Assembly: GCF_000518645.1 (NCBI RefSeq)
Contig: NZ_JADZ01000006.1
Coordinates: forward strand, 124,001 to 188,000
Length of the DNA: 64,000 nucleotides
From: Curvibacter gracilis ATCC BAA-807
GTDB lineage: Bacteria; Pseudomonadota; Gammaproteobacteria; Burkholderiales; Burkholderiaceae_C
Reading direction: 5' to 3'
Both the position numbers and the translations under genes were made by a program. The notes beneath the pieces are model-generated. The model saw only the letters and a program-made list of their open reading frames with translations, was not told where the DNA came from and searched no databases. Every line of letters starts with the position of its first letter. Within the stretch, counting starts at the first letter, position 1. This document shows positions 52,043 to 63,964 of this stretch, one piece after another.

Positions 52043-53587
52043 TCAAACAGGAGGCGCGATCAACGCCTGGGTGGCGGCAGGAAGGTCGGCGGGCCAGGGC
52101 AGGCCCAACTCCCGCGCGATCAGCAGCTTGAGGGCCAGGGTGTCGAAGAACTGCCCGGCCAGGGCCTGGTGGTGGTGCTGCAGGCGCGGCAGGTCGATCT
52201 GCCCGGCCTGGATCTCGAGGGTGGCCAGCAAGGCGGCGGCGGCATCCTGGCCTGGCACCAGGGCCGACTGCGCCAGGGTCAGGGCCGTGGGCAGGTCGCC
52301 CGTGAGTTCGGCCAGGCGGGCGCTGACGCGCAGGCGCTCGCTCAGCGCGGCCGCCGGGGCCTGGGGGCCGGCCTGCATGGCGCCGATGGCCTGGGCGGCC
52401 GCCACCCATTCACACTGGGCCAGCAGGATTTCGACGCCTTCGCCCTCCAGCGCCGCCCGCTGCAGCGGCGTGGCGCTGCGCAAGCCTTGCTGGACATGGG
52501 CCTGGGCCTGCGTGAAATCACCCTGCTGGCGGTCCATCCAGGCCAGCCACCAGCAGGCCTGGGCCGGGCTGGCCTGGGGATCGGTCTGCCAGGCCGCGTG
52601 GTGGGCCTGGGTCGGCGCGGCCAGGTAGCGCAGCAGGCTGTGGCGCGCCGGCGCCCACTCCCCGGCGCGCGCCCAGGCGCAGCCCGCGGTGAAGTCGAAC
52701 ACCGGGCCATGCAGGTCGAGCAGGCGCTGGCAGACCCGGGCAGCTTCCAGCAGGCGCCCCTGGTTCACCCAGGCCTCGACGGTGCGGGCCAGCAGCTGGG
52801 GCAGAAAGGGCAGGGCGCTTTGCTCGGCCACTGGCCGTTGCAGCACCCGCTCGAGGGTGGCCTGCAGCAGGGCCGCCTGCTCAGCCTGCTGGTGGGCCGG
52901 CAGCGAGATGGCGAGCTTGTAGGCCGGGTAGAGGGCATCGGGCGACTCGTCGTGCACCCGCTGCAGCAGGGCGAGGTTGCGCGCGCGCTTGCGTTCACGC
53001 TCGCTGGCCTGCACGTAGCCGTGGTCGCACAGGCGGACACCGGCCTCGGGCCAATGGCTGCTGCCGATGGCCAGCAGGCTGTCGGCCACATCCTCATGCA
53101 CCCGGCCCTGGAAGCGGATGCGGGCATCGCGCCGGAACAGCCGCAGTTGCGGAAACGACTGCAACACGGCCAGCGCACGCCCGTCCTTCAAGGGGTTGGC
53201 CCGGTCATCGGCCGCCGCCGTGAGCAGCTCGATGGTGACCATCTGGGCCAGCACGTCCTGGCGTTGCAGGGCCTGCTCCAGCGCGGGCAGGCTGGCCGGG
53301 TCGAGCTGCTGGTCGGCGTCCAGGCACAGCACCCAGTCGCCGGTGGCGGCCTGCAGGGCCACGTTGCGGGCGCGTGCAAAGTCATCACACCAGGCAAAGT
53401 GCAGCACCCGGGCGCCCAGGGCCTGGGCGATCACTGCGCTGTCGTCGGTGCTGCCGGTGTCGACCACGATCAGCTCCTGGGCCACGCCCTGCACCGAGCC
53501 CAGGGCGCCCGGCAGGTTGGCGGCCTCGTCGCGGACGATCATGCACACGCTCAGGCGTGGGCGCTGTGGGGGAATAGAAGTGGGCAT
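52043..53587 (-). CDS. Family 2 glycosyltransferase with C-terminal TPR-like repeats
   Basis: The 514-residue protein begins with a GT2 domain: RLSVCMIVRDEAANLPGALGSV, LIVVDTGSTDDSAVIA, FARARNVALQAATGDWVLCLDADQQL (the DxD site is the LDAD segment), in residues ~10-230. The rest is helical and alanine-rich with TPR-like units. Such proteins add sugars to lipid or protein acceptors, possibly O-antigen or flagellin. No other glycan genes are close, so the acceptor is unknown. Confidence 0.82.
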   Translation of the reverse strand: MPTSIPPQRPRLSVCMIVRDEAANLPGALGSVQGVAQELIVVDTGSTDDSAVIAQALGARVLHFAWCDDFARARNVALQAATGDWVLCLDADQQLDPASLPALEQALQRQDVLAQMVTIELLTAAADDRANPLKDGRALAVLQSFPQLRLFRRDARIRFQGRVHEDVADSLLAIGSSHWPEAGVRLCDHGYVQASERERKRARNLALLQRVHDESPDALYPAYKLAISLPAHQQAEQAALLQATLERVLQRPVAEQSALPFLPQLLARTVEAWVNQGRLLEAARVCQRLLDLHGPVFDFTAGCAWARAGEWAPARHSLLRYLAAPTQAHHAAWQTDPQASPAQACWWLAWMDRQQGDFTQAQAHVQQGLRSATPLQRAALEGEGVEILLAQCEWVAAAQAIGAMQAGPQAPAAALSERLRVSARLAELTGDLPTALTLAQSALVPGQDAAAALLATLEIQAGQIDLPRLQHHHQALAGQFFDTLALKLLIARELGLPWPADLPAATQALIAPPV

Positions 53588-53650
53588 GGCGGAGCAGGGC
53601 GGTGAGAGGGCTCCAGTCTAGGGCGAGCACGGCACGCCGATGCCCGGGAC

Positions 53651-53669
53651 AGACGGCACAGTGCCGTCT
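53651..53669 (-). terminator. Hairpin at the end of mnmE
   Basis: AGACGGCAC and its mirror form a perfect hairpin starting at the mnmE stop codon. The U-run is missing, so it may be an mRNA 3' end or a weak terminator. Confidence 0.4.
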
Positions 53670-55081
53670 TATTTGCCGATGCAGAACTTGGAGAAGATCA
53701 CGCCCAGCAGATCGTCGGGGGTGAATTCGCCGGTGATCTCGTTCAACGCGCCCTGGGCCAGACGCAGTTCTTCGGCCAGCAAGTCCAGCGCCTGGGCCTG
53801 GGCGCCCAGGCAGGCCTGGGCCTGATCGAGGTGATCCTGCACCCGCAACAGCGCCTGCACATGGCGCTCGCGGGCGATGTAGACGCCCTCGGGGGCCGAC
53901 TGCCAGCCGGCCACCTGCAGCAGTTGCTGGCGCACCAGGTCCAGGCCCTGGCCGGTACGGGCCGACAGCCTCAGGCCCGACGGGGCCCGGTCGGCCGACT
54001 CGGCGGCCTGGTCGAGCTTGTTCCAGACATGCAGCACCGGCACCCGAGTCGCCAGGGTGCTGGCCAGTGTGTCGGCAATGGCCTGATCGGCCGCCTGGTA
54101 GTCGGCTTGCTCGGCGCGGGTCAGGTCGTGCAGAAAGAGCACCGCATCGGCGGCGGCAATCTCGCCCCAAGCACGCTCGATGCCGATGCGTTCGACCTCG
54201 TCGTGGCTGTCGCGCAGTCCGGCCGTGTCGATCACGTGGATGGGTACGCCCTCGATCTGGATGGTCTGCTCGACCTTGTCGCGGGTGGTGCCGGCGATCG
54301 GGGTGACGATGGCCAACTCGGCCCCGGCCAGGGCATTGAGCAAAGAGGACTTGCCGGCGTTGGGCTGGCCCGCGATCACCACCTTGATGCCCTCGCGCAG
54401 CAAGGCGCCCTGGCGGGTGCGCTGCTGCACGCGCTGCAGGCTGGCACGCAGGCGGTCCAGTTGGCCCTGGGCATCGGCTTTTTGCAGAAAGTCGATTTCC
54501 TCTTCGGGAAAGTCCAGGGTCGCCTCGACCAGCATGCGCAGGTGGATCAGCGCATCGCGCAGTTGCTGCACCTCGCGCGAGAACTCGCCCGACAACGAAC
54601 GCCCGGCGCTGCGCGCCGCGGCCTCGGTGCTGGCATCGATCAGGTCGGCGATGGCCTCGGCCTGGGCCAGATCGATCTTGTCGTTCAGAAAGGCACGCTG
54701 GGTGAACTCGCCCGGCTGGGCCACCCGCAGACCCGGCAGGCGCGGCTGCCCGGTGGCAGGGTCGATCTCGGCACCCGCCTGCAGGCAGCGCGCCAGCAGC
54801 AGCTGCAGCACCACGGTGCCGCCGTGCGCCTGCAGCTCCAGCACGTCTTCGCCGGTGTAGGAGTTCGGCGCCGGAAAGTGCAGCGCCAGGCCATGGTCGA
54901 TGGGCTGGCCTTGGGCATCGCGCAAGGGCAGGTAGGTGGCCTCACGCGGGCGCAGGGCGCGCCCGCACAGGGCCTGCACCAGCGGCCTGACGTCGGGACC
55001 ACTGATGCGCACAATGCCCACGGCACCACGCCCGGGGGCGGTGGCAATGGCAACGATGGGGTCGGATTGGCGGGCCAGCAT
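53669..55081 (-). CDS. mnmE: tRNA modification GTPase MnmE
   Basis: The 470-residue protein matches Mnm[23 protein letters not shown] and [20 protein letters not shown] at the N-terminal folate-binding domain, [14 protein letters not shown] (P-loop), [17 protein letters not shown], a central helical domain and the C-terminal FSKFCIGK with the catalytic cysteine. With MnmG it modifies uridine 34 of tRNAs. Part of the mnmE-yidC-yidD-rnpA-rpmH origin-side gene order. Confidence 0.97.
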   Translation of the reverse strand: MLARQSDPIVAIATAPGRGAVGIVRISGPDVRPLVQALCGRALRPREATYLPLRDAQGQPIDHGLALHFPAPNSYTGEDVLELQAHGGTVVLQLLLARCLQAGAEIDPATGQPRLPGLRVAQPGEFTQRAFLNDKIDLAQAEAIADLIDASTEAAARSAGRSLSGEFSREVQQLRDALIHLRMLVEATLDFPEEEIDFLQKADAQGQLDRLRASLQRVQQRTRQGALLREGIKVVIAGQPNAGKSSLLNALAGAELAIVTPIAGTTRDKVEQTIQIEGVPIHVIDTAGLRDSHDEVERIGIERAWGEIAAADAVLFLHDLTRAEQADYQAADQAIADTLASTLATRVPVLHVWNKLDQAAESADRAPSGLRLSARTGQGLDLVRQQLLQVAGWQSAPEGVYIARERHVQALLRVQDHLDQAQACLGAQAQALDLLAEELRLAQGALNEITGEFTPDDLLGVIFSKFCIGK

Positions 55082-55116
55082 GGTGGGGCTCTTTCATCAA
55101 AAAAGGCCGGCCAATC

Positions 55117-55384
55117 AGGGCCTGTTGACACTGATTTCGCCGGTGCGAAGCCGGCTGGCCAAGCGCCAATCAAGGCGCGTGTCGCAGCCCAGACCGGGCG
55201 TCTGGGCAAGGCACGCAACGCCGAGTGGCGCTTGGCCAGCCGGCTTCCCTTCGGGTTGGAGCCCAAAAGGCCGATCGCTGCGTTGCCAATCCTCGCTGGG
55301 TCACCGACCCAGCTGCGGTTGGCGCCTTGCGCTAGGCCTTTTGGACCTCCAACGCATCCGGCGAAATCAGGGTTAACAGGCCCT
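55117..55384. repeat. 268-bp element with terminal inverted repeats and two internal hairpins
   Basis: The gap between mnmE and yidC holds no gene but is highly symmetrical. The ends, AGGGCCTGTT... (55117-55143) and ...AACAGGCCCT (55358-55384), are 27-bp inverted repeats matching at 25 positions. Inside, AAGCCGGCTGGCCAAGCGCC (55148-55167) is mirrored perfectly at 55227-55246, and that hairpin contains a further CCCAGAC...GTCTGGG stem. A second hairpin (about 55253-55354) has GTTGGAG and CCAAAAGGCC arms and a GCTGGGTC...GACCCAGC core. No transposase, no convincing target duplication. A miniature transposable element or structured intergenic repeat is likely. Confidence 0.8.
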
Positions 55385-55426
55385 AGCGCTGGACGGCCTC
55401 GATCGAACCGAAGTTCAGGGCTGGGC

Positions 55427-57088
55427 TCAGTTCACGCCGAGCCGCTTGTTGATCACCCATTGCTGGGCGATGGACAGGATGTTGTTGGTGATCCAGTACA
55501 TCACCAGACCGGCCGGGAAGGCAAAGAACATCACGCTGAAGACCAGGGGCATGATCCACATCATCTTGGCCTGCATCGGGTCCGGCGGGGTGGGGTTGAG
55601 CCAGGTCTGCAGCAGCGAGGTGCCGGTCATGATGACGGGCAGGATGTACAGCGGGTCTTTGGCCGACAGATCGGTGATCCACAGAATCCAGGGCGCGTTG
55701 CGCATCTCGACGCTGGACAGCAGCACCCAGTACAGCGCAATGAACACCGGGATCTGGATCATGATGGGGAAGCAGCCACCCATGGGGTTGACCTTTTCCT
55801 CGCGGTAGATGCGCATCATCTCCTGCTGCATCTGCTGTGGCTTGTCTTTCAGACGCTCACGCATCTCGGTGATCTTGGGATTGATCGCCTTCATCTTGGC
55901 CATGCTGGAGTAGGCCTTGGCATTGAGCCAGAAGAAAGCAGCCTTCAGCAGCACCACCAGGCCCACGATCGACCAGCCCCAGTTACCCAGCAGGCCATGG
56001 ATCTTGTCGAGCAGCCAGTAAAGCGGCTTGGCCAGGATGGTCAGCCAGCCGTAGTCCTTGACCAGTTCCAGGCCGGGGCTCAGCGCTTCAAGCTTCTTTT
56101 CTTCCTCGGGGCCGGCGTAGAAGCGGGCTTCCAGCGATTGGCTCGCACCCGGAGCGATGCTGGGCAGGGTGGTGATCATGCCCACCGAGTACAGATTGGT
56201 GTCGACCTTGCGCATGAACAGATCGCGCTGCACGCCATCGGCCAGCAGCCAGGCGCTGGCAAAGTAATGCTGCACCATGGCAACGTAGCCATTAGCCGAT
56301 TCCTTCTGGATGTCGGCCTTGCCGTTTTCGATGTCCTTGAATTCAACCTTCTGGTACTTCTTGGCTTCGGTGTAGGCGGCCGGGCCGGTGAAGGTGGAAT
56401 AGAACGAGGACTCGCCTGGCGGCTTGTTGCCGTCGCGCACCAGCTGGAAGTAGATCTGCGGCGTCACGGCAGCGCTGCCGGTGTTCTGCACTTCGTGCTT
56501 CACGGCCATGTCATAGGCACCGCGGCGCAGGGTGTAGGTCTTGATCAGCTTCACGCCGCCCAGATCGGGCGACTCGAAGCGCACGCTGAGCTCGCTCTCA
56601 CCGTCCTTGAGGGTACGGGGGCCGGGCACCACGTTCATCGGGGTCTTGTGGGTGGGGAAACCGCCACCGATCAGGCCGGTCTGCGCCACGTAGACGCGGT
56701 CCTTGCTGTCGTCCAGCAAGACGACGGCGCGGTCCTTGTGTTCGACGTCCGAGTACTTCAGCAGCTCGGCCTTGACCAAAGAGCCGCCCTCGCTGTCAAA
56801 AGTCAGCTTGAAGACGTCGGTGGTGACCTCCACCGATTGGCGGGGTGCCGGCGCAGCCACCGTGCCAGCCGCAGGCAGTTGGGCTGCTGCGTTGGTGGCA
56901 GCGGTGGGAACAGCCGCACTGCCAGCCACCGAGGGCTTGGCTGCGCCTTCTGCCGCGGCCGTGGCCGCAGGGGCGCTGGTCGGGAAGAACATGGCCTTGT
57001 TGCCGTTGTGGACCTGCCATTTGTCCCACAACAGGACCATGGAGAACCCGAAGATCACCCACAAGATGGTGCGGCGAATGTCGTTCAT
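55427..57088 (-). CDS. yidC: Membrane protein insertase YidC
   Basis: The 553-residue insertase has an N-terminal span (TILWVIFGFSMVLLWDKW), an alanine-rich linker, the large periplasmic beta-domain and the C-terminal five-span core: GNWGWSIVGLVVLLKAAFFWLNAKAYSSMAKMKAINPKITEMRERL, PMGGCFPIMIQIPVFIALYWVLL and AFPAGLVMYWITNNILSIAQQWVI. The ATG at 57088 was chosen because MNDIRRTILW fits the family N-terminus. It overlaps yidD by four bases. Confidence 0.97.
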   Translation of the reverse strand: MNDIRRTILWVIFGFSMVLLWDKWQVHNGNKAMFFPTSAPAATAAAEGAAKPSVAGSAAVPTAATNAAAQLPAAGTVAAPAPRQSVEVTTDVFKLTFDSEGGSLVKAELLKYSDVEHKDRAVVLLDDSKDRVYVAQTGLIGGGFPTHKTPMNVVPGPRTLKDGESELSVRFESPDLGGVKLIKTYTLRRGAYDMAVKHEVQNTGSAAVTPQIYFQLVRDGNKPPGESSFYSTFTGPAAYTEAKKYQKVEFKDIENGKADIQKESANGYVAMVQHYFASAWLLADGVQRDLFMRKVDTNLYSVGMITTLPSIAPGASQSLEARFYAGPEEEKKLEALSPGLELVKDYGWLTILAKPLYWLLDKIHGLLGNWGWSIVGLVVLLKAAFFWLNAKAYSSMAKMKAINPKITEMRERLKDKPQQMQQEMMRIYREEKVNPMGGCFPIMIQIPVFIALYWVLLSSVEMRNAPWILWITDLSAKDPLYILPVIMTGTSLLQTWLNPTPPDPMQAKMMWIMPLVFSVMFFAFPAGLVMYWITNNILSIAQQWVINKRLGVN

Positions 57089-57381
57089 GAAGACTTCTTT
57101 TGCGAAGAATGTTGGGAAATGGGGGCACAGCCAGAGACACCCTCCAGCTTGAACAGCCGGGGACGCTCGGCGGGTACTGGATCGGCACCGCCGGCACACC
57201 AGGGGTGGCAGCGTACCAGACGCCGCAAGGTCAGGTAACTGCCGGCCGCAGCACCGTGCTGCTCCAGGGCCTGCAGGGAATAGACGGAACAGGTCGGTTC
57301 GAACCGGCAGGCCGAGCCCAGCCAGGGGCTCAACAAGAGGCGATACCCGCGCACCAGACCGATCAGCACACGCTTCAGCAT
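57085..57381 (-). CDS. yidD: YidD membrane protein insertion factor
   Basis: The 98-residue protein matches YidD: LIGLVRGYRLLLSPWLGSACRFEPTCSVYSLQALEQHGAAAGSYLTLRRLVRCHPWCAGGADPVP, with the typical CRFxPTCSxY and RCHPxxxGGxDPVP segments. Overlaps both neighbours slightly. The ~25-residue C-terminal tail (CAPISQHSSQKKSS) is longer than in E. coli. Confidence 0.95.
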   Translation of the reverse strand: MLKRVLIGLVRGYRLLLSPWLGSACRFEPTCSVYSLQALEQHGAAAGSYLTLRRLVRCHPWCAGGADPVPAERPRLFKLEGVSGCAPISQHSSQKKSS

Positions 57382-57884
57382 GGCGTGGCTCCTGACTCTG
57401 CCGAAGCAGGAGCGGTGACCACTGGCGCAGGACGCGATGGCGACACGCAGGCGCGCCGGAACAATTGGTTCAGCTCGGCCCGCACGGCTTGACGCAGCAC
57501 ATCGGAAGTGGCGCTGACAAACTGCTTGCGGTCAAAGCCGGAGCGCAGACGCACCACATGGGCAGCGACCATCAAACGAGGCTCGAATTCGGCCCCCAGC
57601 GCGTAGATCTGGCGCTTGATGGTGTTGCGGGTCACGGCCCGCTTGGCCCAGCGCTTGGGCACCATGGCCCCCAGCCAGGGCTGCCCAGGAATCGATCCAG
57701 GAACGACAAAAAGAGCCTGATCATTTCGCGGTGGCGAAACATCAGGCCCTTCTTGAGGCCGAACCGGCGACGCGACAGCGTCGGCGGAGAGCACCAGGCG
57801 GTGCAAAGCAAAGTGCGGTGTGCGAGACACCGTACCGCCCGCCATCGCGGCCTGGAACTGCGGACGGGTTTTCAGCCGTTGCAC
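57375..57884 (-). CDS. rnpA: Ribonuclease P protein component
   Basis: Read from a GTG at 57884 the protein is 169 residues: MQRLKTRPQFQAAM at the start, PWLGAMVPKRWAKRAVTRNTIKRQIYALG (RNR core motif) and a C-terminal AELNQLF. It is longer than the usual ~120 residues because of a proline-rich insert near residues 30-55 and an alanine/proline tail. It processes tRNA 5' ends with RNase P RNA. The GTG start gives the family N-terminus and sits 35 bp after rpmH. It overlaps yidD by seven bases. Confidence 0.9.
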   Translation of the reverse strand: MQRLKTRPQFQAAMAGGTVSRTPHFALHRLVLSADAVASPVRPQEGPDVSPPRNDQALFVVPGSIPGQPWLGAMVPKRWAKRAVTRNTIKRQIYALGAEFEPRLMVAAHVVRLRSGFDRKQFVSATSDVLRQAVRAELNQLFRRACVSPSRPAPVVTAPASAESGATPC

Positions 57885-57919
57885 GCGAGCAGCCCGGAGT
57901 TCACCAGGCAATGCCTGGC

Positions 57920-58054
57920 TTAGACAGCCAGACGCTTGCGGCCCTTGGCGCGGCGTGCGTTGATCACGGCACGACCACCACGGGTCTTCATGCGGACCAG
58001 GAAGCCATGGGTGCGGGCGCGACGGATTTTGGAAGGTTGGTAAGTGCGTTTCAT
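57920..58054 (-). CDS. rpmH: 50S ribosomal protein L34
   Basis: A 44-residue reading frame encodes [18 protein letters not shown] through [14 protein letters not shown], the invariant L34 sequence. It is the first gene on the left side of the origin region. Confidence 0.98.
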   Translation of the reverse strand: MKRTYQPSKIRRARTHGFLVRMKTRGGRAVINARRAKGRKRLAV

Positions 58055-58405
58055 GATGAATTCCTAGAGGTTCAGTTCTGGCCATTCGTTCATGCACTGC
58101 TCGTGCAACACCGCCAAACCCAAGCCTGACGACATCGCTGCAAACCGCGCCCAAACCAGGGGCCTTGTTCTAATCGCCCGACTCAAGCAAGCACCACAGT
58201 GTCTGCCGCATCGGGGAAACCCGCGATTATCGCAACATTTCATGACTGCGACAAGTACAAGCACATTTTGAAGGTCTTTGCCAGTTGCGACACCGCCCTC
58301 ATGCGGGGGCAGGGGCTTCAGCCCTTCAGGTTGTGGATAACCATTTGACAAACTAGAATCCAGCCCGCTGTCCGCAATTGACTATCCACAGAAAACAGAC
58401 CAAGA
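58055..58405. other. oriC: rpmH-dnaA intergenic region, possible chromosome origin
   Basis: This 351-bp gap between the divergent rpmH and dnaA genes is the classic place for the origin in betaproteobacteria. It contains TGTGGATAA (58332-58340, a perfect DnaA box) and CTATCCACA (58382-58390, one mismatch), plus weaker ones (for example TTATCGCAA near 58224). The number of clear boxes is low, so part of the origin may lie elsewhere. No gene is seen. Confidence 0.5.
58331..58359 (+). promoter_or_regulatory. Likely dnaA promoter overlapping a DnaA box
   Basis: TTGTGG at 58331 and TAGAAT at 58354 are separated by 17 bp. The DnaA box TGTGGATAA overlaps the -35, as expected for autoregulation of dnaA. 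An alternative -35 (TTGACA, 58345) lacks a good -10. Confidence 0.55.
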
Positions 58406-59827
58406 ATGACCGAGGGAAACCTGAACAGCGCCACCGAGAGCGCATCCCCGAACGCAGGACACAGCCTCTGGCAGGCATGTATCGAGCAACTCGCCCAAGA
58501 ACTGCCTGAACAGCAATTCAACACCTGGATCAAGCCCCTGGTGGCCCAGGCCCCGGACGACCTGTCCAAGATCACCATCTACGTCGCCAACCGCTTCAAG
58601 CTGGACTGGATCCGAGCCCAGTACGCGAGCCGCATCGCCCAGATGCTGGAGCGTTTGTACGGCCAGGCCGTGCCCATCGAGTTAGCGCTCACTCAGCGTG
58701 AACCTGCGGCCAGAGCTTACTCTGCCCCCTCGGCATCGATAGCGTCCGAGCCGCAGCAAGCCCCTGAGCCTGCTGCCCCCAGCGAAGACCCGGGCGCCAG
58801 CACCTTCAAGAACCGACTCAACGCCGCCCTGACCTTCGACACCCTGGTGGAGGGCACGGCCAACCGCATGGCGCGGGCCGCTGCCATGCATGTGGCTGGC
58901 ACGCCCGGCCACCTGTACAACCCCTTGTTCATCTACGGCGGCGTGGGCCTGGGCAAGACCCACTTGATGCATGCGGTGGGCAACCGCCTGCTGGCTGACA
59001 AACCTGACTCGAAAGTTCTCTACATCCATGCGGAGCAATTCGTGTCGGATGTGGTTAAGGCCTACCAGCGCAAGGCTTTTGACGAGTTCAAGGAGCGTTA
59101 TCACTCGCTTGATCTGCTGCTGATCGATGACGTGCAATTCTTTGCCAACAAGGACCGCACGCAAGAAGAGTTCTTCAACGCCTTCGAAGCCTTGCTGGCC
59201 AAAAAGTCGCACATCGTGATGACCAGCGACACTTACCCCAAGGGCCTGGCGGACATCCACGAGCGCCTCGTGTCGCGCTTCGACTCGGGCCTGACCGTGG
59301 CCATCGAGCCCCCCGAGCTCGAAATGCGGGTGGCGATCCTGATCAACAAATCCCGCGCCGAAGGCACCGAAATGCCCGAGGAAGTGGCGTTTTTCGTGGC
59401 CAAGAACGTGCGCTCGAACGTGCGCGAGCTCGAAGGCGCCCTGCGCAAGATCCTGGCTTACTCGCGCTTCAACCAGAAAGAGATCTCGATCCAGCTGGCC
59501 CGCGAGGCCCTGCGCGACCTGCTGTCGATCCAGAACCGCCAGATCAGTGTCGAGAACATCCAGAAGACGGTGGCCGACTACTACAAGATCAAGGTGGCCG
59601 ACATGTACAGCAAGAAGCGCCCGGCCAGCATTGCCCGCCCGCGCCAGATTGCCATGTACCTGGCCAAAGAGCTGACCCAGAAGAGCCTGCCCGAGATCGG
59701 CGAGCTGTTTGGCGGCCGCGACCACACCACCGTGCTGCACGCCGTGCGCAAGATTTCCGGCGAGCGCCAGCAGCTGACCGAGCTCAACCAGCAGCTCCAC
59801 GTGCTGGAGCAAACCCTGAAGGGCTGA
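58406..59827 (+). CDS. dnaA: Chromosomal replication initiator DnaA
   Basis: The 473-residue protein matches DnaA: N-terminal domain I ([25 protein letters not shown]), linker, ATPase domain with [17 protein letters not shown] (Walker A) and [10 protein letters not shown] (Walker B), and C-terminal DNA-binding domain with [15 protein letters not shown]. It unwinds the origin. Starts at 58406, directly after the origin-region promoter. Confidence 0.98.
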   Translation: MTEGNLNSATESASPNAGHSLWQACIEQLAQELPEQQFNTWIKPLVAQAPDDLSKITIYVANRFKLDWIRAQYASRIAQMLERLYGQAVPIELALTQREPAARAYSAPSASIASEPQQAPEPAAPSEDPGASTFKNRLNAALTFDTLVEGTANRMARAAAMHVAGTPGHLYNPLFIYGGVGLGKTHLMHAVGNRLLADKPDSKVLYIHAEQFVSDVVKAYQRKAFDEFKERYHSLDLLLIDDVQFFANKDRTQEEFFNAFEALLAKKSHIVMTSDTYPKGLADIHERLVSRFDSGLTVAIEPPELEMRVAILINKSRAEGTEMPEEVAFFVAKNVRSNVRELEGALRKILAYSRFNQKEISIQLAREALRDLLSIQNRQISVENIQKTVADYYKIKVADMYSKKRPASIARPRQIAMYLAKELTQKSLPEIGELFGGRDHTTVLHAVRKISGERQQLTELNQQLHVLEQTLKG

Positions 59828-60021
59828 TGTGATGAAATGCGCACCAGCCCACACCGGGCCCCAAGAAGCCCGAACAAGCGGTGCCTTGACTCAAAAATGC
59901 CCCGAAAAACGGTGAAAATGGCGTGTTTCCAGGGAGGGCCTCGGGTCGGCGCTGTGCCGAGCCGCCCCGGCACCGGAATGTCGCTAGAAGCTGCTACTAA
60001 GAATTTGAACTAGAGGTTGAC

Positions 60022-61128
60022 ATGATCGTCCTGAAGGCCACACAAGACAAAGTCCTGTCGGTTCTGCAATCGGTTGCAGGCATTGTCGAGCGCCGCCACA
60101 CCCTGCCCATCCTCGCCAACGTGCTGATCCGCAAGACCGGCAGCGCGCTGCAACTGACCACCAGCGATCTGGAAATCCAGATCCGCACCACCGCCGAGCT
60201 TGACGGCGACGCCGGCAACTTCACCACCACGGTGGGCGCTCGCAAGCTGATCGACATCCTGCGCACCATGCCGGGCGACCAGACCGTGAGCCTGGAATCG
60301 AGCCAGAACAAGCTGATCCTCAAGGGTGGCAAGAGCCGCTTCACCCTGCAGACCCTGCCGGCCGAAGACTTTCCGCTGGTGCAGGAGGCCGCCAACTTCG
60401 GCCCCGTGTTCAGCGTGCCGCAAAAGACGCTCAAGAGCCTGCTGGGCCAGGTGTCGTTTGCCATGGCCGTGCACGACATCCGCTACTACCTCAACGGCAT
60501 TCTGTTCGTGGCCGAGGGCAAGACCCTCAGCCTGGTCGCCACCGACGGCCACCGCCTGGCCTTCGCCTCGGCCACCCTGGACGTGGAAGTGCCCAAACAA
60601 GAGGTGATCCTGCCGCGCAAGACCGTGCTCGAACTGCAACGCCTGCTGTCGGATGCCGAAGGCGGCATCGAAATGCAGTTTGCCAACAACCAGGCCAAGT
60701 TCAGCTTTGACGGCATGGAGTTCGTCACCAAGCTGGTCGAGGGCAAGTTCCCCGATTACAACCGCGTGATCCCCAAGGGCCACCGCAACAGCCTGACCCT
60801 GGGCCGCACCACCTTGCTGGCCAGCCTGCAGCGCACCGCCATCCTGACCAGCGACAAGTTCAAGGGCGTGCGCCTGAACCTCGAGCCCGGCACCCTGCGC
60901 ATTGCCTCCAGCAACGCCGAGCAGGAAGAGGCGGTCGACGAACTCGACATCGACTACGGCGGCGACACCATCGAGATCGGTTTCAACGTCACCTACCTGA
61001 TCGATGCCCTGGGCAACATGGACCAGGACATGGTGAAGATCGAGCTGTCCGACTCCAACAGTTCGGCCCTGGTCACCATCCCCGAAAACGACAGCTTCAA
61101 GTACGTGGTGATGCCGATGCGCATCTGA
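60022..61128 (+). CDS. dnaN: DNA polymerase III beta subunit (sliding clamp)
   Basis: The 368-residue protein matches DnaN: MIVLKATQDKVLSVLQSVAGIVERRHTLPILANVLI, LVATDGHRLAFA, VEGKFPDYNRVIPK and the C-terminal VVMPMRI. Three repeated clamp folds are expected. It lies 194 bp after dnaA, with no gene in between. Confidence 0.98.
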   Translation: MIVLKATQDKVLSVLQSVAGIVERRHTLPILANVLIRKTGSALQLTTSDLEIQIRTTAELDGDAGNFTTTVGARKLIDILRTMPGDQTVSLESSQNKLILKGGKSRFTLQTLPAEDFPLVQEAANFGPVFSVPQKTLKSLLGQVSFAMAVHDIRYYLNGILFVAEGKTLSLVATDGHRLAFASATLDVEVPKQEVILPRKTVLELQRLLSDAEGGIEMQFANNQAKFSFDGMEFVTKLVEGKFPDYNRVIPKGHRNSLTLGRTTLLASLQRTAILTSDKFKGVRLNLEPGTLRIASSNAEQEEAVDELDIDYGGDTIEIGFNVTYLIDALGNMDQDMVKIELSDSNSSALVTIPENDSFKYVVMPMRI

Positions 61129-61234
61129 GGCCCCTCCAGCGGAACCAAGGCCTTGCGCACAACGCCACAACCCTGAACCCGACCCGCGCTGAACCAGCTG
61201 TGTTCTGCGCGGGTTTGGTCCATCAAGAGATTGA

Positions 61235-63865
<2,631 letters not shown>

Positions 63866-63932
63866 GGTGTCTGATCACACGCCAGGTGCAACCCGTGGCA
63901 AGTCCATGAAGCGCTTGCACTCCAAAAAATGA

Positions 63933-63964
63933 AATGGCCCGGAATCACCGGGCCATTTTTTTAC
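63933..63964 (+). terminator. Intrinsic terminator of gyrB
   Basis: AATGGCCCGG and CCGGGCCATT form a perfect stem with a five-base loop, followed by a run of T. Confidence 0.92.

Noticed and set aside
55082-55426. Remnant of a transposase gene in the symmetrical element
   Set aside because: No frame in the element encodes transposase-like sequence; the symmetry alone is left as evidence.
53831-57238. A 1135-codon open frame on the strand opposite mnmE and yidC
   Set aside because: It is antisense to two certain genes and to the repeat element; long antisense frames are expected in GC-rich codon-biased DNA and it has no recognisable domain or start.
59828-60021. Origin in the dnaA-dnaN gap
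   Set aside because: No DnaA boxes or AT-rich repeats were found there.
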